From contig CM033745.1 in NCBI GenBank assembly GCA_019671005.1, positions 32,701,526 to 32,765,525 on the forward strand: 64,000 bases of DNA, given 5' to 3'. The translations under genes and the position numbers were made by a program. Below are positions 21,295 through 33,603 of this stretch, in pieces (positions within the stretch are counted from its first letter, which is position 1; each line of letters opens with the position of its first letter). The stretch comes from Hibiscus mutabilis (lineage: Eukaryota; Streptophyta; Magnoliopsida; Malvales; Malvaceae). The notes below the pieces were generated by a model. The model was not told where the DNA came from, searched no databases, and was given only the letters and a program-made list of their open reading frames with translations.

Positions 21295-21995
21295 AACGCC
21301 TCAATCAGACATCTCGAACTCAATATACGTCTATTTTAGTGAAGACAGCGCATGCAGAAATTCCTATACGGGATTAATACGGGATTTTTGGATAATTACG
21401 AATTTTTAAGATTTTATTTGATTATTTGTAATTTAAATCGATATAGAATTCTGCAATATCTATTAGGATCATATTTATTTAATTATGATTTTATTTTTAG
21501 CATTTATTTATTATTAGAAGTTATTTAATTAGGAGATTAGATTTTAGCATTTATTTATTGTATTTAATTCCTACGTTTAATAGGATTAGAACTTCTCCAA
21601 GGCCTATATAAAGGAGACTTCACCCACATTGTAAAAAAAAAGATTTGAATGATTAAATAAAGTTCTCTTTTAAGTTCCAACTTGCAAGAATGTTATCTTG
21701 TGTTTTAGAAGCAAATCGATTTTCAAGTTCTCCGAGATTTGTTGTTGAGGATCTTCACACTCCTGCTTGCCCATACAATCGCGTTTGGGAGGGTGGGTTA
21801 GAGCCGCTTGAGGTTGCTTGCTTAGATAAATGCGTCTAAGAGGGTGCCGATGACAACTATCAATTCATCACGCCATCTCCACATATTCAAGCTTCCTCCA
21901 TTGACGCCACCACTATAAGCAAATCTAAAGTTTTAGATTTGTTCTTTATTTAGGGTTTGTTTTATTTTTTTATTTAGATCTGCGATACTCTATCA
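21117..21995 (+). mobile_element. LTR2 of the compact array
   Basis: 879 bp, TG...CA, preceded by a purine-rich tract and followed by TTTGGTATCGG, so it serves as both 3' LTR of unit 1 and 5' LTR of unit 2. Its second hairpin is at 21821-21840 (CTTAGA/TCTAAG). Confidence 0.9.
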
Positions 21996-22643
21996 TTTGG
22001 TATCGGATTCAAGTCATTCTTAAGGATGTCATTGAGCAACATATTGGATTTTACCCTTTTGGGGACTCGATGTCATTATTGTTGTCGACTAGATCATTCA
22101 TGGTATGATTGTCCAGATAAGTTTTATTTTCAAGAAAAAATTTGAGAGATATGTTGTCTGAATTCATGTCTTCTAATGATATTGAAATCCGTGATCCGGA
22201 GCATGATAAAGAAATTTTTCTTCTAAAGAACATGAGGAAGACAATGTCATCGAGAGTTTAACTTTGTCTATTGATGAGGAAGAAATTATAAGTAGTTTGT
22301 TTGTTTCCAGTGACGAACCTACTATTCCGATTCAAGATGATCATCAAACGACAAACACCGAAGGTACCTTACAATCAAAAGGTATCATTGAATGTTTTCA
22401 GAATTCTATTTATGCTTATTCCTCTTTTAGCATTAATAACAATTTTGAAGATGAGAATGAGTTGCTTTGCGACCAAAAGAACAATCATAATGATCCCAAT
22501 TAGAAGGAACTTGTAAATTACATTGCAAAAAGAGACTCTGCAAAAGGATCATTCAAGATGTCTTCTCTTCCATGGTACTTTGATGAACTTCCTCCATTTA
22601 TCGGTCTAGATTCAAGGGCGAATCATTTTAAGAAGTGGGGGAA
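21996..22643 (+). pseudogene. second internal region of the compact array, broken ORF
   Basis: A near copy of 20464-21116. The knuckle region is conserved, but short deletions near 22133 and 22216 shift the frame and TAG occurs at 22501-22503. A shorter open stretch (22558-22821) again runs into the next LTR in the same frame as in unit 1. Confidence 0.8.
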
Positions 22644-23510
22644 TGATACGAGCATGAGAGGGGTCAAAATAATCATCTTGGAAAAGAATTTGAAACTGTT
22701 TTGCAAGTCAGAAACGTCAGTCAACTTAATATGCATTTTTGGATGGGATCCAGACATTTATGGGTTGACATGTCTTCTTAAAACCTGCCCGGCTGTCAAT
22801 TACCTTTCCAACGCATATTGAAACGCCTCAATCGGACATCTGGAGCTCAATATACGTCTATTTTAGTGAAGACAGCGCATTCAGAAATTCCTATACGGGA
22901 TTTTTGGATAATTACGAATTTTTAAGATTTTATTTGATTATTTGTAATTTAAATCGATATAGGATTCTGCAATATCTATTAGGATCATATTTATTTAATT
23001 AGGATTTTATTTTTAGCATTTATTTATTATTAGAAGTTATTTAATTAGGAGATTAGATTTTAGCATTTATTTATTGTATTTAATTCCTAAGTTTAATAGG
23101 ATTAGAACTTCTTCAAGGCCTATATAAAGGAGGCTTCACCCACATTGTAAAAAAAAGATTTGAATGATTAAATAAAGTTCTCTTTTAAGTTCCAACTTGC
23201 AAGAAGGTTATCTTGTGTTTTAGAAGCAAATCGATTTTCAAGTTCTCCGAGATTTGTTGTTGAGGATCTTCACACTCCTGCTTGCCCATACAATCGCGTT
23301 TGGGAGGGTGGGTTAGAGCCGCTTGAGGTTGTTTGCTTAGATAATTGCGTCTAAGAGGGTGCCGAGGAGAACTATCAATTCATCACGCCATCTCCACACA
23401 TTCAAGCTTCCTCCATTGACGCCACCACCATAAACAAATTTGAAGTTTTAAATTTGTTCTTTATTTTGGGTTTGTTTTATTTTTTTATTTAGATCTGTGC
23501 TACTCTATCA
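22644..23510 (+). mobile_element. LTR3 of the compact array
   Basis: 867 bp, TG...CA. It lacks a ~12-bp GGGATTAATAC-type piece found in LTR1 and LTR2 (near 22899). Hairpins lie at 23285-23304 and 23336-23355. The right target duplication GTGTG follows. Confidence 0.9.
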
Positions 23511-23515
23511 GTGTG

Positions 23516-24560
23516 CTTACGCTCTCTTTGTCCATCAATGCAGAGAATTAAAGGTTGGAGGTAGCGAGCAAGCGAGAGTAAATCCAAGGACTTAATCTAC
23601 TCGAAAGTATGATTTTCAAACTAGACTAGTAGTAATAAAGGCAATGGGGTTCACTGTTGTTTGAGAGTGTTATTTGTTAAACTCTCGTTATATTCAGGTT
23701 TATATTGTTGTTGTGGACTTGTATGAGGCTTTATATGTTTGGTTTTGAAGTGAATTTTCATTTCATGCTTTGGTTGGTTTGGTTTTTAGGAAGCATGCCT
23801 CTAGACTTACGATTGAAGCATGTTGTTATGATTTGATCATGTTTCTTTGTTGTTCTAGCCTGGTTAGATGTTTAGTTTAGTGGTATATGTGTTTGAGGCT
23901 TGATTAAGCATGTTTGAATCCATGATTGTATGAAAAACAAGCAAATTTGGTCATTACAGGCCTGAGCGTATCCGTACACGAGGCTATGTATCGATACGAG
24001 TAAGCTTAATCTGAGATTGGGTTTCGATATGCGGGCACCTGTACCGGTATGGGTATGTGTATTTGGCAAGGTGTACCGATACGCGAGAGTCGTATCGATA
24101 CAGTTTTGAGCTATTGGAATATGAGATTTTGAAATGGTAAAGGCGTACCGATACACTTGCTCGTGTACTAATACGGGCTGCGGTTATTTTAGTTAATGTG
24201 ATATTTGAGAGTTTCTGTTTCTTACATTTTGGTCCATGATATTTGTGAATGCAATTATATAAGCTTGAAGTATCGTTTTGAGCTGAAATTTGATATACAA
24301 GCATGAAACTTGATTAATTGAGGATCGATAACCTTTAATCTAAGTAAGTCCCTGTAAATTTCTAGATTTTCAATTTAGTCCCTAATTTGCAAATGAGCGC
24401 AATCGGGTGTCAATTTGATGCCCGATTCAATTGAGATTTCACCCGCTGCCAGCATGCACACTATAGGTTATAATGTTGCATCTAGACAAGATAAAAAGAA
24501 AAAAGAATGGACTAAGTTCGGTTAATCATTTCGGGTTTATTTTGACAAACTCAATGTAAC
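23516..24560 (+). mobile_element. continuation of the Ty3 LTR-derived sequence
   Basis: Resumes the host sequence broken at 19587. From ~23790 to 24550 it is homologous, in opposite orientation, to 41816-42560 (shared blocks: GCATGCCTCTAGACTT, CGCTGCCAG(C/T)ATGCACAC). 23966-24175 has about eight imperfect GTATCGATAC-like palindromes. No coding potential. Confidence 0.55.
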
Positions 24561-24653
24561 TCACTTGGTTCAGTTTGGCGTCTAGGTCAGGTCAAAGTTA
24601 CAATATCGCCATTTATTAGCCGTATACTATCTTGTCGTTCTTTAAACTCCCCT

Positions 24654-24905
24654 TTGCCTTTCCAGCGCCGCCTGCAACCATTAAACACTATCAGTCAAAG
24701 GTTTTCGATTAATAATAAAATGGATATAAGTGTTTCTTTGCAGCTTCAACTTCAATTATATTATGTTTTTAATTATCTGTACATATTTGTGATTCTTCGG
24801 AAGAAGCTTCTGCCTTGGCTCTGCAACATCAATGTAGCCAAAGTGATTCTCGAGAATGCAGATCAGGATGGAAAGCTAAGCCATGTGTTTAGTTTAGAAG
24901 ATTGA
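24654..24905 (+). other. weak ORF, possible frameshifted gene fragment
   Basis: The tail NVAKVILENADQDGKLSHVF looks protein-like, and a neighbouring frame gives SSEEASALALQH just before it, as if one base had been lost near 24825. I do not recognise the family. 24906-25869 beyond it is AT-rich with nothing identifiable. Confidence 0.2.
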
Positions 24906-25869
24906 AGAAAATATTATTATTATTTTTCTTTGTTATGCCGCAACCACAAAAATCCTATCGCGAAAGCCTCTGTTATTTTGCTCACCAAAACCTACTGTCG
25001 CCCCAAACGAAATCTTAAACAGTGCGAAACCCTTATACTGACATTGTCGGATTGACCTGAACCCTTATAGTTACAACTTCACTGGAACCACAACCGATCG
25101 TGGCCCATGGACTCCTTTGGCCTTCACCCTTGAATTTTCTCGAACCCTGTAGACTGTAGTTATGTTGTTTGTTTCTCGAGAAAATTTGGAGGGAAAGTCA
25201 CGAGAAAAACGCTGAATATGGGAAAATGACTAAAAATTCAAGTTGAAAATTTGTTTTTTTACACTCTACGCCGAGTGTCAATAATTGATTGATCCATTAA
25301 TTTTTAAATAAATATTTATTTAAAAAAAATAAATCCTAAGGCTAAAAATAAAAAATCAATACAACCTTTAAGTAATTAGAGAATTTTTAAAAATAAAATA
25401 AATGTCACGGGTCAAAACATGAGTGGTTTCAGTGGTACACGTCAACTTTCGTGATGAAAAAGGATAATTATGTTGACGGTAATAAAATTTATGTGTAAAA
25501 CTGGAAATAAAAAACTAAATATATGAAACTGAGAATTCAGCATAGTTCATTAATGAATTGGGTAATTAACCATTTTATTTAAAATAAAACACAAGAATTT
25601 CCAATTTTTTAAAGAGTTTGAAAAACAATCTTTAAAATGAAAAAAAAACTCCTGAAAACATTAAAAAGAATTAAAAAGGGAAATTCTTGGATCCTACATT
25701 CAATTAGAGGAAGGAAAAAGGGAAAATTGCACGAAAAAGTTTTAATTTTAAACTAAATAGATTTATCATGCAAGAATTAAAATTTAGAGTGCTTTTTAAA
25801 TGAAATTATTGTACGAGTTTATTGAAGGGAATCATACAATATTAGGCAATACATTGGTTTCGTTAAAAA

Positions 25870-28530
25870 AATCTCTTTAATTTTAAATAGAAGAAAAATA
25901 GGTGCACCATGATATTGCCAAAATCGAAAGCCAACCATAACACCCAATTTATCCACATTATAGCCATAATTGATACATGCGAGAAAGACAGATAATCCAT
26001 AACCATATCATAACTCCTGCAATCCTTGTCCAACCTTGACATCATTTGCAGTGGAAACACCATTCTCTCCTTCCAAGCACTTTTAGATTTAGGATTTATC
26101 CCACATGAACATATGTTTAGCCACGTTCCCTGCTTGGATCAGCCTTCTCATTTTAAAATTTAGCACAATAACAATCTCAACGAAGCCTTTCCATTCCAGG
26201 TGGTTCAACCTCGAAAAGTAAAGTGGTACCGGTCGTCTAATAGCTACACATCTCTGTTTGAATTTAACCATACAAATCAACTTTTAAAAGCTTATGGGAA
26301 CCACATCTGGCCTCTCAATTTGATTCACAGCTCACTGTCTTCCCACACCAAATCATTGCTTTTGTCTATGCCTTGCCTCGCTAAAGCATTAGCATCATGA
26401 TTTCTTTCTCTATACTAGAACTTGATTTTCCAGTTAAAACTAACACATAAATCTTTGCATTTTACACCATTTCTGCAAAGTTGGTTGGGGCCGTGTGGGG
26501 CCTGTCGATCTACTGGACTGCTAGTAGGTTGTCGGTTTCGATTAGAAGCGGAAATGTACCAAGCCACTTTGATGACGAGTACAATAAGCATGCTTCCAAA
26601 ATTCCTTATAATTCTGCCTTTGTTGGGTCGGAAATCTCAATGAATTTTGAGAATTTTAACAAAACCTTACCCGAGTGGTCTCTAAGAGTACCCCTATTCC
26701 AGCATGTCCAACACTTCCGCAAACAACGGCATCCACATTAAATTTTAAAACGCCTTCGACAAGGGCTGTCCACATAGCTTCGCTTGGTCTCTGTTTCTGC
26801 ACAACACAAATAGAATAAATATTTGGATATCGAAAAAAGTCAAGAGTTGATAGGATAGATTCCGGCCATTTACTTTTGCACCAATGCCCAATCCTTAAAA
26901 TGACCAAATCAAAATTTTGCTCCTCCTTATACACTTTTTTATTAAAGATGATCTCATTCCTACAAAGTCACACAGTCCAAATTATCCCAAAGAACGCCAT
27001 GGTCCATATAGGTTTCGATCTTAATTTGATCGGCTGGTTTTCCCAAACCTGTAGAAGACCATTAACAGTACTTGGAAAAATTAGATTTACCTTCCATAAA
27101 CAGAACCACTTTTGCCAAATATTCCACACAACCAAGCATTGACAGAATATATGATTCACCTCCTCTAACTCCTTTGCGCAGAACACACATAAATTAGATT
27201 CTGATCTCACCACTCCGCGCTTTGCAAGTTCCACTAACGTAGGAATTCTTTGATGAACCTTTCATACAAAGGCTTCCACTTTTAGAGGAGCTATATTCGA
27301 CCACACTGCCTTCCAAATCCTATCCTCTGCATCACCCTCCATTGTAGCAACTTCGCAATATTCTTTCGGAGAGTATAACCCACTCGTTGATCCAGCCCAC
27401 TTCAAGGTGTCCGTCCCATTTGAAAATTGTACAGCCCTGTTAATTGTGCTCATAAACTCGTTCCACACTGTTATTTCTCAGTCAAAAAGTCTTCGCTGGA
27501 TCTCAATATTCCATTTCCGACCTTCATTTGTCATTGAGCCAAAGTCTTTTATCTTCTTCCTTTTCGTTTTTTTACAGCAACATCAAAGATTCTAGGGTAC
27601 GTTAATCTAAGGCATGGTACTTCAGTCCAGAAATCCTCCCAAAAGTTTATAAGACTTCCATCACCAAAGGCGCATCTGAAGTTTTTTGTTAGGACATCCT
27701 CATGATTGGTCAAAGGCCTGGTAATATTTCTCCAAACCCATGACAAATTTCTCCCATGCTCAACTTTCGGTAGCATCGATGATGGATCATACCCATACTT
27801 GGCCACTACAATCTTTCGCCATAAGCAATTAATATCACTGCCAAAGTGCCATATCCACTTATTTAACAGTGATCGATTCTTTAGCCTTAAATCAAAAAAC
27901 CTAGGCCCCAAGCATTTTTGGTTTGCAGATATTCTCCCACTTGATCCAGTGAATACTGCATTTTGAAGACGCTCCCCAAATTGAGTTTGCTATCAACTTA
28001 GAAGCTACCTCTTTCGGCATTTGAAATAAGGATATGTAGTAAACATGCAGGTTAGATAACATTGACTTTACCAACGTTATACACCCTCAAAGGATAAGCA
28101 TTTGCCCTTCCAGCTGTCTAGTCTTTTCTATAGCTTCTCAAAAATTAGATTCCACAACTCGATGGAGTTTCTTTAGTGCCCAAGAGGAAGACCAAGATAC
28201 ATCGCAGGAATCCACATCCACACCAAAAAGTTTGGTTTTCTTCATATTCAATTTTAATCCTGAAGCAACCTCGAAGATCCTTAGTATGCGCTTAATGTTT
28301 TGTACAATTTCTTCCTTTGCTTCGGAAAATACGATCAAGTCGTCTGTAAACTGAATATGTGAAAGTCGAAGATCAATTTTTCCCACTCTTACACCAGTAA
28401 TTAGACCAACATTTTCTGCTTTGTGCAGAATCACGCTCAACGCTTCACCTACTAGATTAAAAAGCAACGGCGATAATGGGCAGCTCTGTCTTAAGCCTCT
28501 CTTGATGTTGAACATTTGTGTTGGTAGAGT
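25870..28530 (-). pseudogene. LINE (non-LTR retrotransposon) ORF2 remnant
   Basis: Reading on the minus strand: reverse transcriptase at 28515-28138 (RGLRQSCPLSPLLFNL, then the catalytic box as FTDD instead of the usual FADD, both aspartates kept), the plant LINE domain LRLKNRSLLNKWIW...WRKIVVAKYG at 27911-27549, the zf-RVT region at 27468-26968 (PLKVEAFV, CVFC...H...C), then an RNase H start (LKFNVDAVV...GHAGIG) at ~26750 and degenerate tail to ~25870. The N-terminal part including the endonuclease is missing. Frameshifts and stops separate the pieces. Typical of plant L1-clade LINEs. Confidence 0.9.
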
Positions 28531-28850
28531 TATTTGAATATATATTAAAGATTTAACGACTTATTTGGACACATAGTCGTTTTTGAGAATATGTGTGAAA
28601 AGTTGTTGCCGATTTTGGGGATTTATTCTAGTTCATGTTTTTACAACTCCCTGTGGACCATGACCATAAAAAATTTCTTTTGGTGCAAAGAAGAAGTGTC
28701 TGATCTGACTGAATGATGCAGCGTTTATTTTTTTTAGATATATGATTGTCCTTTTTGATGTTCTAAAACCTCTAATTATGTTTATGCTCTGGTTTTATTT
28801 TATTTATCAATAAAGCTGCCTCGTTAATGTGTCAAAAAAATAAATCCTTA
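28531..28850 (+). mobile_element. LINE 3' end in the opposite orientation, with poly-A
   Basis: The last part (about 28690-28836) reads like a LINE 3' untranslated region on the plus strand (TTTATCAATAAAGC, then a short A-run at 28833-28839). It abuts the minus-strand LINE, and its own coding sequence is absent. This fits a 5' inversion (twin priming) of one LINE insertion. The exact junction is uncertain and target duplications were not clear. Confidence 0.45.
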
Positions 28851-30214
28851 AATTATTATGGGACTATTTAAGTATTTAAACTATTTTCTATAAAAGTAAT
28901 ATTTAAACTATATTTTTTTAAGTATTTAAATTATTTTTTTTATTAAAAAAAACGTCTGAATCTTTGTGACGTGTCAATGTTTCACTGATTTAATTTTTTG
29001 AGAAAATGACAAGACCTAAAATAGTTGCATATAATAGTTTAAAATTTTATTTAATAAAAAATAATTTAGATATTTGTTCAAATATGAGTACATTAGTTTT
29101 ATTAAAAAAGGAAATTTCAAAAATAAAATAAAAGCTTACAACTTAGGTAAACAAAATTGATACGGAAATATTCTTATAAACAAAAAAATACGAAACTAAT
29201 GTCTTTAGATCGTCTCATAAACATGACCATACAAAGAAAAAATAAAAATCCTAACTCAACATTAAAAAATGTACATTACAATAAGGCACATTGACAACAA
29301 TGTCATTATCACAATTCAATCGTGAACAAGAGCGTTAATCGTAAGCTCGTGTCTAAATTCAGTTCGAGGGTCTAAAATAGGGAAATCTGCAGGATAATCA
29401 AAAGAGCACTATCTTGATTAGTCGTGATGATGTCAAATCTAACTTTGATAGAAAATCAGATGAAAAAAATAAGCGGTCAAGCGACCGAATAAGAGAAGAA
29501 AAATGTGTTAAACGCAGAGAAAATATATTAAAAGGTAGAGAAAAACGTGTCACAAAAATATATTTAAAAAAAATAAAAATAAAAAATAAAAGCCGAAACA
29601 AAAAAAAAGATTATCGATGATCAGCAATTAAAATCAAAATTAATGATGTCGTTAACTGCACAAAAATAAAAGAAAAAGAATTGCTTCTGTGAGAGAAAAA
29701 AATAACTAAAATAATTTAGATAATTAAAGCTAAAATAAAAACATAATTTCGGAGTTATTTACTTGGTCGATATATAAATGTCCACACACTAATATAGGAA
29801 TTATACGCGAGTTGAATGATAGGGCGCTAACCGAGAATCCAGAAGTAGTCTATAAGACTACTAAACTATCACCGTTGGAGATTAATTCAATCATTTTATA
29901 AGATAAAGAAGGGAGTAAATAGAAAACTATATCTTGTCAAAAAAACTATATATTTTACTATTTTATTTATTTAAAGTTTTAATTTTTTATGAAAGAATTT
30001 TTATGCTAAAGAAGATATTAAAATTTTATATTTTTACGCTGCATTATTATTTCTTGCATTGACAGTAAAAAATTATTTTATAAGTATGGTTATATGATTA
30101 TAACTTGTAATGTGTCTTTTTTTATAAAAAAAAATTATTATCATGTGTCTTATTAAAATCTCTAATCTTAGTAGAAAGAAAAAAATACATATAACAATTA
30201 GTACATAAAAATCT
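28851..30214. other. AT-rich sequence without recognisable feature
   Basis: Long A/T runs, no open frame of interest, no LTR or inverted-repeat ends seen. Confidence 0.5.
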
Positions 30215-30645
30215 TACAAGACCAACTCGTTTATTCAAAACAATAGGAAAAATACATAAAGCGCTACTAGGTAGATGCATCATGCAACAGTTTCAGAACT
30301 GCATATGATGGGTCATGAAAAATCTAAACTTCTAAATTCTCTAGAGTAACACCCTTAACCAGTGTATCCGCGACCTTGTCATCACTTCGCACCACGTGTT
30401 GTATTTCAATTATCCAATCCTTGCGAATCCACACATCAATGTACAACAAAATTGAAGAGTAGCCTTGCCTGGCGTCTACAATCTCGATTTGGAATTAGCC
30501 GAAGAGCGTCCTCGCAGTCAACTTAGACTATCACCTTCCGTAAGCCAGCAGTCCATGCGCAGATGAGGCCAGTTAGAACCCCCAAAATTTCAGCGTCCAA
30601 AGCTGCGCATGCACCAATAAATTTCCTAAACCAAAGTATCCAGGT
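30215..30645 (-). pseudogene. second LINE fragment: RNase H end and 3' tail
   Basis: Minus strand translates to CAALDAEILGVLTGLICAWTAGLRKVIV, then VDCEDALRLI, then WIIEIQHVVRSDDKVADTL, the pattern of the C-terminal RNase H of plant LINEs (an in-frame stop follows RKVIV). It ends in an AATAAACG-like tail near 30230. Nothing upstream is kept. Confidence 0.7.
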
Positions 30646-30882
30646 ACATCTTGTAATTTGTCATTTTTTGTTTATTTTTAATATAATTAAAGGACGCATG
30701 CTAACTATACAACCTTGTTTATTAAATATTTTCTACACGATCATCGGTGCATAAAATGATTTTTTATACACGAGTTAATAATTTATTTTATTATTTATTA
30801 ATGCATTTAGGTATTTATGTTTTGTGTTTTTATTGTGTTATATGTTTTTTAACATATTAATGTGATTACATGGTAGTATTGT

Positions 30883-33139
30883 TGTAATACATTCGGCCCA
30901 GATGTCACATTTAGGCCTCAGGCCCACAAACCACATCTATTTCATAAAATTCATGAAGTTCAAATAGTTCTAGTAGAAATAATAGTTAAAACGTTACATG
31001 GGGAGCTCCATTAAAAAATATACATCGTTAAAAGCATTCGACACTTAAGTTGAAATCCCAAAATATGAGTTGCAATACAATCATAGGGTCCTATGAATAC
31101 ATAGCCCAAATAAATCTAAGTACTGTACTCGGACACAAGTCGATGCTGAAGTCCTACTCCGATGGTACTCCGATGATGCATGTCAAACCTACTAACCTGC
31201 GAACAGAAACAACAATTCTAAATGTTGAGCTAACGAAGCTCAGTGGATACACTTCCACTCAACCATGCTTCATGCAATCATAAATAAGAGCATGTAGCTA
31301 AAGATGACAACATGACAATATCATTTTATCAATAAGGCGCTACCTCTAGCTGCCTAAACACATGTATCATTGTATCAATCAATAAGAACGTAAGAATCTC
31401 ACATAGCAATCATACATATAATACCAACAAACCTGGAGTGAGGCCCGGTTTCACTAAGCATCGGGTACACGCACTGTGAGTAAGGCCCGATTCCACTAAG
31501 CATCGGGTTCAAACACTCATGCTCAGGATCTCCCATCGAGCATCTTCGAATGAGACCTGATTCCACTAAGCCTCAAGTTCATACATTCGAAAGTCTTAAA
31601 CCATGGTGTTGCAACACACTCTTCTCACATGGGCATCCAGAATCCCATCAAACAAGGTGACTTAACCATAATAATGCCCTTACGTGGCATACAACCATTA
31701 TTCGGTCCACCAAGAATCCTTATTAATACAACACAACAAGTCACCCAAGGTTTTAATAAGTTATTTACTCATTAAGCTCATATGTGAGGTTTAAATCTCG
31801 GTTCCTCGATTTCACTATTCATTTTACCCTTTTAGAAGCCCATTGGGTCTTAGTACTCGAAGTATAGGTCCCTCGAACTTAAAACGCATTTTTCAGGTAG
31901 ATTGCCCAGTGGGTATAGATACCCACTTGTGTGTATCGATACACCCTTTAGGGTACCTATACCCATCCAAGTGTATTGATACTCAACTTCTCACACATAG
32001 GGGTTTAACCAACAACCCCGTACTGATATACGGGGTTGTGTACCGATACACCCTTCGGTATTAATACGCCCCCAGCGTACCAACACCTATTTTTTCTACT
32101 AGAATTCTTGTAGAATGTTGTATTAATACGACCCTATGATTGTATCGTTACCCCACTCAGGTGTACCGATACGCCCTTCAAGAATCGCCTGTGTTCATCA
32201 AGTTTAACACAGGGTATCGATACGCGATCAACTCGTATCGATACTCAAACCCATAATTCATTTTCTGGACTTCGTAAATCTCCTTCCAAGCCCATAAAAC
32301 TCAAAGTTAAGACTCTAAAATGAACCTACAAATTATGGGGAGTGGTTTCCTACCATTTTTAAGCTATGTTAACACCAATCTAAGGTTTTACCATTTTAGA
32401 GGTCTCAAGCATTCATACAACCAAAACATCACCCGAGCAACAAAGAAATTGAATTGATGATTTCCAGGAACACAAGGGAGTTAGTAGTGTACTAAACTTG
32501 ATTTAAAAGCTGAAAATGAAGCTCCAAGCCAACCCTTCAAGCTTTCTCCTTTCCTTGCTCCTTGGAGGCGTTTCCAACCTCTTTCACTACAAGAAATTGT
32601 TATAAAACGAGTTACAATGATGCTGGAAACTTAAGAAATGCTAAAGGAATATTTCTACAACAAGAAATGGAGGCAAAGCTCCCATTCCCGTTCTCCTCAC
32701 TCAACCCCACTAAAAATCATCCTTCACCAAACTTGATGATTCTTACCTTAAAATGTAGATCCTTGGATGCTGAACAACTTGTCTAAAACCCAAAATCCAG
32801 GATTCTCACTCCAAAACACAAAGGTCCAACCTTTCTCTTTGGGGTGGAAGCTAGAAGATGAGGGTGGATGAAGGTAGAAGACAAAGGGGACAAGGGTGAA
32901 CTTATTCTTTTTCTTTTCTGCAAAGAATTAAAGAGCAACCCTCGCCCTATTCTTTAAAAAGAGGGAATTTACCACCCCACCCTCCCATCATCTTCCTAAC
33001 CCAACACCCAACCAAGAACTCAAGCCCAAAACTAGAGATTAATCCACTAAGGCTCTCAAGGGCTCAAACTCTGAGCCCAAACGCGAAGCCACACTTCAGG
33101 TTAAAACGACCATCGGATTCCAGAATCCGGGTCGTCACA
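30883..33139 (-). mobile_element. solo LTR (2257 bp) of a Ty3-type element
   Basis: On the minus strand it begins TGTGACGACCCGG and ends GTATTACA. Perfect 5-bp duplications ATTGT flank it (30878-30882 and 33140-33144). No pol or gag is associated. 31430-31600 has three related blocks with CCCGATGCTTAGTGG-like sequence (minus strand). 31905-32255 holds about 13 imperfect palindromes around GTATCGATAC. LTR style (TGTGACGACCC) suggests a chromovirus. Confidence 0.9.
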
Positions 33140-33275
33140 ATTGTTCTAATTTGTTTCATACTTTTAAATAGTTTATCATTATTAATTAATTACAGAAAAA
33201 ATCTATTTTCATATAGTTGTAAGGTGTGTGTTTTCATCATGGTGTAATTGTATGAAAATATAATTAATACCCTAG

Positions 33276-33603
33276 AAGGGACAGAGCCAAGATTAAATCA
33301 TGAGGGGGCAAGTTATTTAACTTTGGAACGATTGAGATCTTAAAAATTAATTAAACTATAAAATTAAAGGAGTTAGGATTTAATTTCACTAATTTTAAAA
33401 TCAAAAGGTCTGAAAAAGTAATTAAACAAGGAAAACTAGGGAATCCATGCTTAACTTAATTAATTTTAAAACTGATAAGATCCTAAAAAAAATTATATCA
33501 GACAATTTTAAGAAGAGTAATGACTTAATTAAAATGATTTCAAAATTATCAACGGCCTAAATGTAGTTAAACCATCAAAGTTGCCCCCTTACATTCGTCC
33601 CTG
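33276..33603. mobile_element. small hAT-like inverted-repeat element (328 bp)
   Basis: Flanked by an 8-bp direct repeat TACCCTAG (33268-33275 and 33604-33611). The ends are (A/C)AGGGAC inverted, and a second inverted block GGGGGCAA lies inside each end (33304-33311 and 33581-33588). CAGGG ends and 8-bp duplications are typical of hAT elements. It has no ORF. Confidence 0.65.

Larger units (their letters stand above)
19587..23510 (+). mobile_element. compact non-autonomous LTR element, tandem of 3 LTRs and 2 internal regions
   Basis: LTR1 19587-20463, internal 20464-21116, LTR2 21117-21995, internal 21996-22643, LTR3 22644-23510. The LTRs start TGAT(G/A)C(G/A)AGCATGAGAGG and end ACTCTATCA. 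The outer flanks carry one perfect duplication GTGTG (19582-19586 and 23511-23515), so the whole array behaves as one insertion. Each internal starts with a TGGTATCG-type primer site and ends with a purine-rich AGTGGGGGAA tract. Internals are only ~650 bp with no pol, so the element depended on others. Unequal recombination between sister copies is the likely origin. Confidence 0.92.

Noticed and set aside
23872..24304. Minus-strand ORFs rich in Tyr/Arg/Ser
   Set aside because: They are translations of the TATCGATA palindrome cluster in LTR-derived sequence.
29398..29620. Lys/Arg-rich ORF and its antisense Phe-rich ORF
   Set aside because: They come from A-rich, low-complexity sequence without any domain or flanking gene signals.
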